From Penium margaritaceum (lineage: Eukaryota; Streptophyta; Zygnematophyceae; Desmidiales; Peniaceae), in NCBI GenBank assembly GCA_023375785.1, contig SZWC01000548.1, positions 258,217-322,216 on the forward strand: 64,000 nucleotides of DNA. Reading direction: 5' to 3'. This document shows positions 57,881 through 64,000 of this stretch, in pieces (the first letter of the stretch is position 1; every line of letters begins with the position of its first letter). Under the pieces are notes generated by a model, which worked only from the letters and a program-made list of their open reading frames with translations, had not been told where the DNA came from and searched no databases. The translations under genes and the position numbers were made by a program.

Positions 57881-60672
57881 TCAGAGTCGGCTGAGTCCAC
57901 ATGCCTTCATGCAGAAATGCTACTTCTCACGGGTCACTGGCTTGGTACAAAAATCAACGACCTGCTTGCTGGTTGGATTAAATTCGAGCTTGATAGCACC
58001 CTCCTACACCATGTGCCTGATGAAGTGATATGCGATATCAATGTGCTTGGTACGTGCATGGTGCTCAGGATTCTTGGCAAGTGCGATTGCACTCTGGTTA
58101 TCAACGTGCATACGAACTGGAACTACTGCACTCCCACTCATCTCCGCTATGAGATGTTAGAGCCAAACTGCTTCCTTGGCTCCAAATCTGAGAGAGACGC
58201 ACTCAGCTTCTATGCCTGAGATGGCCACGACCACTTGCCGCTTGCTGCACCAGCTGATGGCCGCACCATTCATGAGGAATACATGGCCAGAGATAAACTT
58301 GCGGTCCTCAGGCTTTGAAGCCCAATCTGCGTCTTTGTAGCCGATGATGCTATTGTCGTTGCCATTGTAGGTGATGCCGATGTTGATGGTTCCATCAAGG
58401 TAGCAAAAGATCCGCTTCACTACCTTCTGATGCTCAAGTACGGGATTAGCCATGTGCTAGCTCACAGGGCTCACAGCCTGTGCGAGGTCCGGCCTGGTTG
58501 CCACCATCAGGTACATGAGACTGCCGACAGTGCTTTGGTACTTGTGCCGCTCAGCTGCATCTGCTTCTCCACTAAAACTCACGAGGTAGTGCCGCGTCTC
58601 AAGTGGCTTGTCGATGGGTTTTGCCTTTGCCATGCCAAACCACTATAAAACATACTTGATGTAGCGGCTCTGCTATAGCAATAGAGAGCTTGATTTGCCG
58701 TCACGCGTGATCTAGATGCTGAGGAAGTATGACGCCTCCCCGAGATCACACATCTGGAAGCGCTCCTGCATGGCCTCCTTTAACTCTTGAAGTGCAGACA
58801 TGCTGTTGGAAAGGAGGAGAATGTCATCCACATAGACAATGATCCTGAGGATCTCATGTCCATGCTGCCAGCGATAGACGCTGTAGTCACACTCGCTGCG
58901 CTCGAAACCCATGTACTGCAACGCTGCATCCAACTTCTGGTTCCAAGCACACGACGCTTGCTTGAGGCTGTACAGCGACTTCTGCAACTTGTAAACCAGG
59001 TGCTCATGGCCATCTATAATGAACCCCTCCAGCTGTTCCATGTAGATCTCCTCCTCCAAATCACCTTTAAGAATGCCTTCTTGACATCCATGTGGCGAAC
59101 CTCGAAGTCCTCAGCTACTGCATACCAAAGGAGCGTATGTATAGAAGCAAAATTTGCAACAGGGGCAAAGGTATCTGTGTAGTCAATGCCCTCCTGCTCC
59201 GAGTAGTCCTTGGCGACCAGCCTCGCCTTGTACTTTTTGAGGTTCCCATCTGCTCCCCGCTTCTTCTTGGACATCCACTTGCACTTGATCACCTTGCATC
59301 CTGGTGGACGCTCAGTCAGCTCCCACGTGCCGTTGTCAAGCTATGACTGTATCTCCTGCTGCAGAGCTTGCCTCCAATCTGCTAAATCTAGTACAACCAT
59401 GGCCTCCTTGTATGATGTTGGCTCATCTGAATCTGCTACAACTGAAACATTCATCTGTTTTGGTTTCTACAGCATCCAGAAATGGCCGCGCTCACTAGGC
59501 TTGTAGTCCACCCTGAGAGGGTACCTGTGACCTGGTGCTGGAGCGCTAGCCGGCAGCTCGCATGGTGCTGCTGGCACAACTACAGCTTCTAGTGGTGTTG
59601 TATCTCCTTCCTCTGCTTCTACTAATGAGGCCGCTGTATTCGCTACATCAGATATGGGAAAGTAGAGTGGTTCTCCCACTGTCACAGTAGAGAAAGGGTG
59701 AGGAGAGACGGGATCAGGGAGAGTGTCTCCTCCCACTACTTCGTCTGCTATTGGTTTTGCTGCCTCTTCACAGATGATGTTAGTGCCGATAACGTTGCTT
59801 TCATTGAAAATGATATCCCTGATGATGTGGCCTGTATCCCTCTCATAGAGGCCATATGCCTTACTTGACACATCATAGCCGATCATCACCATGCATGCAC
59901 TCTTTGTGTCCCACTTCTGCCGCTTCTCTTTTGGCAAGTGCATGTGTGCCAAGCTGCCAAATGCGCGAAGATGCCCCACGCTTTGTGTCTTGCCGAACCA
60001 CGCCTCGTACGGCATCATCTGCTCTAGGGCCTTGATTGGACTGCGGTTCTTGATGTACAACATAGTGCTCACTACTTCGGCCCAGAAGTCATAGGTGAGT
60101 TGAGTCGCGTGCAGACTGGAGCGCGCTAACTCAATAATGGTACGGTGGGCGCGTTCTTCTACACCGTTCTGTTACGGCAAGTATGGCCCGGTGCGCTACG
60201 CCTTGATACCTGCTGCTGCGAGGCAGTCCTGGAACTCCTTACTCAGGTACTCTCTGCCACGGTCGCTGCACAACGCCTTGATCTTCTTACCAGTTTGGTT
60301 CTCTACCATTGCCTTGACTCTTTGAACCTGTCAAAGCACTTGTCCTTGGAGCAAAGGAAGTACACAACAGTGTAATGGCTCAAATCATCAATGAAGGTGA
60401 GAAAATACCTAGAGCCTCCAAAGCTCTGGGTCTGCATCGGGCCACACAAGTCCGTGTGGACCAGCTCCAGCTCCTCCTTCACATGCTCTCCTACTCCAGA
60501 GAACGCCTCGCGATGCTGCTTCCCTTTTAAACAGCCGATGCACAGCTGCTGCTCAAAGTTGGAGATGGTGGGTAGGTCACGCACCATGTGCTTCGCTTGA
60601 AGCTGCTACAAGGCGTGCATGCTGATGTGGCCATAGCGCGCATGCCAGATCTTGCCATTTGTTGCCTGTACT
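57881..60672 (-). pseudogene. Copia A2 pol (IN, RT, RNase H)
   Basis: From 60672 downward on the minus strand: the GAG-pre-IN block (MVRDLPTISNFEQQLCIG), integrase (LVHTDLCGPMQTQSFGG, FLTFIDDLSHY), LEQMMPYEAWFGK, a long linker, RT (YKARLVAKDYSEQEGID, RHMDVKKAFLK, YVDDILLL near 58830) and RNase H (YKDADWASKPEDRKF, ISGIEAECVSLRF). It ends at TGA 57883-57881. Frameshifts and stops are frequent, for example near 59460, 60180 and 58690. Confidence 0.88.
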
Positions 60673-61410
60673 TGTTGGATCTGGAGGAGAGAGGGAGCCT
60701 TGGAGCAACGAGCATGTGGGACTGAAAGGGCATCAGTTGTGCTGAAGAATGGTTGTTAAATCACTCAAAATGATGGAGTACATATAGAGCTAGAGCTTGG
60801 GCAAGTCAGCCCTCTCACAAGCCACACCACTTAGCCATGGAGGCTAAGGCTCACACACTAGAGTCCACAATCTCACACAAGGGAGGANATCAGCCCAACA
60901 ATCAGGCTGACCAGTCACACACGACCTAGAGAGCTAGAGAATGCTCTCATGGCACACTCCTAGTGGTCACATCACCCACAAACCCATGGAGAATCGCCAT
61001 GTGTCCATGGCTAGCACACAAGGATCTCACCTCACGTAAAAAGTAAGGAGAGGTACCTTTATCCTAGTCAGCACACTCTCACAAGGCAATCCTAAGACCA
61101 AGGACCTTTTTGGATATTTCTCCCATCAGGTCTTGACCCTGGACCTCTTGCCTTTTTCTTTTCTTAGGCTAAGGCATGGAGCCATCGCCCATGGCTACCC
61201 AGACATCGGCGGTCCATGACCCCTGAAACTTCGAAAATTCATATCTCCCAATCCGACAGTTGGATCGGCCTGAAACTTGAACCGTAGATAATTTGCCACC
61301 TGATCTTTTCAATGATGAAGACGGATTGACGATCGGAGCGGGCATCTGGAAGTTTCCTGGAACTTGCTCCTGTGGACCTAAAACTGAGCCGGACGGCTCC
61401 TTTCCCAACA
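60673..61410 (-). repeat. 3' LTR of A3
   Basis: 738 bp, on the minus strand TGTTGGGAAAGG to AGATCCAACA. One N at 60888. The polypurine complement ATCTCCCAC follows at 61411. Confidence 0.9.
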
Positions 61411-61429
61411 ATCTCCCACTTTGCCGCAG

Positions 61430-64000
61430 TCAGAGTGGGCTGAGTCCACATGCCTTCATGCAGAACGGCTACTTCTCACGGGTCACCGGCTTGGTGCAGA
61501 AATCAGCGACCTGCCTGCTGGTTGGAGTAAACTCCAGCTTGATAGCACCCTCCTGCACCATGTGCCTGATGAAGTGATATGTGATGTCAATGTGCTTGGT
61601 GCGTGCATGGTGCTCAGGATTCTTGGTGAGTGCGATTGCGCTCTGGTTGTGGACGCGCACAGGAACTTGAACTGCTACACTCCCACTCATCTCCGCCATA
61701 AGACGCTGGAGCCAAACTGCTTCCTTGGCTCCAAAGCTGAGAGAGATGTACTCAGCTTCTGTGCTCGAGGTGGCCACGACCACCTATCGCTTGCTGCACT
61801 AGCTGATGGCACCTCCATTCATGAGGAACACATGTCCAGAGATGGACTTGCGGGTCTCAGGATTTGAAGCCCAATCTGCATCTATGTAGCCGATGATGGT
61901 GTTGTCGTTGCCGTTGTAGGTGATGCCGACGTTGATGGTTCCAGCAAGGTAACGGAAGATCCGCTTCACTGTCTTCTGGTGCTCAGGTCCGGGATTCGCC
62001 ATGTGCTGGCTCACAGCGCTCACAGCCTGTGCGAGGTCAGGCCTGGTTGCCACCATCAGGTACATAAGACTGCCGACGGCGCTCTGGTACTTCTGCCGCT
62101 CAGCTGCATCTGCTTCTCCACTGAAGCTCACGAGGTACTGCCGCGTCTCGAGCGGCGTGCCGATGGGGTTGGCCTCTGCCATGCCGAACCGCTGTAGGAC
62201 GTCCTTGATGTAGTGACTCAGCTGTAGCGAGAGAGAGCGTGATTTGCGGTCACGCATGATCTGGATGCCGAGGAAGTATGATGCCTCCCCGAGATCAGAC
62301 ATCTGGAAACGCTCCTGCATGGCCTCCTTGAACTCCTGCAGTGCAGACATGCTGTTGGAAAGGAGGAGCATGTCATCCACATACACAATGATGATGAGGA
62401 TCTCATGGTCATGCTACCAGCGATTCACGCTGTAGTCACACTCGCTGCGCTCAAACCCCATGCACTGCAACGCCGCATCCAACTTCTGGTTCCAAGCACG
62501 CGACGCTTGCTTGAGGCCATACAGCGACTTCTGCAGCTTGCAAACCAGGTGCTCCTGGCCATCCATGACGAACCCCTCCNGCTGCTCCATGTAGATCTCC
62601 TCCTCCAAGTCACCATTCAAGAATGCCGTCTTGACATCCATGTGGTGAACCTCGAAATCCTCAGCTGCTGCATAAGAGAGGAGCGTGCGCACAGAGGCAA
62701 ACTTTGCAACAGGGGCAAAAAATTCTGTGTAGTCGTTGCCCTCCTGCTGCGAGTAGCCCTTGGCGACCAGCCTCGCCTTGTACTTTTCCAGGTTACCATC
62801 TGCCCCCCGCTTCTTCTTGAACACCCACTTGCACTTGATCACCTTACGCCCAGGTGGACGCTCAGTCAGCTCCCACGTGCCGTTGTCCAGCTGTGACTGT
62901 ATCTCCTGCTGCACGGCTTGCGCCCAATCTGCTGCATCCGGTGCAGCCATGGCCTCCTTGTGTGACGTTGGCTCATCTGAATGTGCTACAACTGCGACGT
63001 TCATCTGTTCTGGTTTCTGCAGCATCCAAAAATGGCCGCGCTCACCAGGCTTGTAACGCACCTTAAGAGGGTACCTGCGACCTGGTGGTGGAGCGTTAGC
63101 GGGCGGCTGGCGCGATGCTGCTGGCACAACTGCTGCTGCTGGCGGTGCTACATCTTCCTCCTCTGGTTCTGCCGGTGAGGCTGCTGTATCTGCTGCATCA
63201 AACATGGGAGAGTAGAGTGATTCTCCCACTGTCACAGTGGAGGAAGGATCGGGAGAGAGTGGGTCAGGAAGGATTTCTACTCCCATTGTCTCGTCAGCTG
63301 CTGGTTCTGCTGCCTCTTCACAGACAATGTTGGTGCCGATTATGTTGCTCTCGTTGAAGACGACATCCCTGGAGATGATGACGTGGCCTGTATCCCTCTC
63401 ATAGAGGCGATAGGCCTTGCTTGCCACGTCGTAGCCAATCATCAGCATCTTTGCACTCTTTGCGTCCCATTTCTGCCGCTTCTCCTTGGACACGTGCATG
63501 TGCGCCAGGCTGCCAAATGCTTGGAGATGACCCACACTCGGTTTCTTGCCGAACCACGCCTCGTACAGCGTCATCTGCTCCAGCGCCTTAGTTGGACTGC
63601 GGTTCTTGATGTAGACTGTAGTGCTCACGGCCTCAGCCCAGAAGTCGTAGGTCAGCCGAGCCGCGTGTAGCATGGAGCGCGCCGACTCCACAATGGTACG
63701 GTTGGCGCGTTCTGCTACACCGTTTTGCTGCGGCGAGTACGGCGCGGTACGCTGCGCCTTGATGCCAGCTGCTGCGAGGTAGTCCTGGAACTCCTTGCTC
63801 AGGTACTCTCCACCGCGATCGCTGCGCAGCGCCTTGATCTTCTTGCCAGTCTGGTTCTCCACCATGGCCTTGAACTCCTTGAACCTGTCAAAGCACTGGT
63901 CCTTGGAAGGAAGGAAGTACACAGCAGTGTAACGGCTGAAATCATCAATGAAGGTCAGGAAATACCTAGAGCCTCCAAAGCTCTGGGTCTGCATCGGTCC
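61430..64000 (-). pseudogene. Copia A3 pol (IN, RT, RNase H), nearly intact
   Basis: On the minus strand the frame is open from 63994 to 62414: GPMQTQSFGGSRYFLTFIDD, RGGEYLSKEFQDYL, NGVAERANRTIVES, AFGSLAHMHVSKEKRQKW, WVFKKKRGADGNLEKYKA, HHMDVKTAFLNGDLEEE and [17 protein letters not shown] at 62416-62414 replaces Gln. The next part, 62386-61802, has MYVDDMLLLSNS, DADWASNPETRKSISGHV. TAGs at 61801-61799 (Trp) and 61786-61784 (Gln) follow, then VVVATSSTEAEYISLSFGAK to the stop at 61432-61430. Only three stops separate this copy from an open frame in the visible part. Confidence 0.92.

Larger units (their letters stand above)
57181..60672 (-). mobile_element. Ty1/copia element A2, truncated and split by A3
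   Basis: It consists of an LTR and pol from RNase H back to the GAG-pre-integrase region, where A3 is inserted. The remaining 5' portion would lie beyond the window. Confidence 0.82.
60673..64000 (-). mobile_element. Ty1/copia element A3, inserted in A2, runs off the window
   Basis: 3' LTR 60673-61410 and pol to the window end, same orientation as A2. The five bases outside the LTR are GTACT (60668-60672); the partner is outside the window. It is the best-preserved family-A copy. Confidence 0.87.

Noticed and set aside
3-63994. Reassignment of TAG to glutamine, as in some ulvophyte algae
   Set aside because: TAG also occurs at Trp and Tyr positions and TAA is found too, while B1's RT and A3's integrase read through with normal CAG codons. 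Decay explains the pattern better.

Overview
The window is transposon-dominated chromosomal DNA from a eukaryote, most likely a streptophyte (land plant or charophyte alga). The reasons are the dense Ty1/copia LTR retrotransposons, initiator tRNA-Met primer sites, hAT transposase relics, microsatellite-rich AT-leaning spacers and the absence of any bacterial-style gene order. Base composition is roughly balanced by eye. The species cannot be fixed from the sequence. I see no convincing intact host gene, rRNA, functional tRNA or CRISPR array. Several single-N joins and one 491-N block show a draft assembly.

Layout. 1-1080: end of a family-A copia element and its 3' LTR. 1081-3464: spacer with one decayed coding relic. 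3465-24895: a nest. Copia element C (target duplication GTTCA) carries a solo family-A LTR in its 5' LTR (GGTTC) and a minus-strand copia element F in its reverse transcriptase (GTACG). F in turn carries element B1 in its 3' LTR (GGTAT) and element A1 in its own reverse transcriptase (ATGGG/ATCGG). 25350-29397: a family-A LTR fragment cut by E2, a truncated copia element. 29398-33576: spacer with a hAT transposase relic. 33577-39709: E1, a structurally complete 6133-bp copia element with 658-bp LTRs and duplication ATTGC. 39710-44860: spacer with a second hAT relic. 44863-48017: degenerate 5-bp satellite tracts and a 21-bp minisatellite. 48018-52130: decayed copia element D between two copies of a dispersed repeat. 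52131-55542: spacer and an unclassified LTR-element relic with a tRNA-Met primer site. 55543-57183: 5' part of copia element G. 57181-64000: two minus-strand family-A elements, A3 inserted in A2, A3 running off the window.

The copia elements form two mechanistic groups. Family A (and relic H) has the usual plant primer site matching the 3' end of initiator tRNA-Met. Families B, C, E, F and G instead have GGGTTATGGGCCCAC or a near match two bases after the LTR, which complements the anticodon arm of the same tRNA, as in the half-tRNA priming known for Drosophila copia. Four of these families (B, E, F, G) also carry in the LTR a tRNA-like block with Pol III box A and box B at tRNA spacing, and B, E and G have a GCTCCATCA-type repeat in the leader. 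This combination is the most unusual thing in the window.

Most copies are dead. Nonsense mutations are mainly TAG at former CAG (Gln) or TGG (Trp) codons in CAG/CTG context, as expected from deamination at methylated CHG sites in plant heterochromatin.
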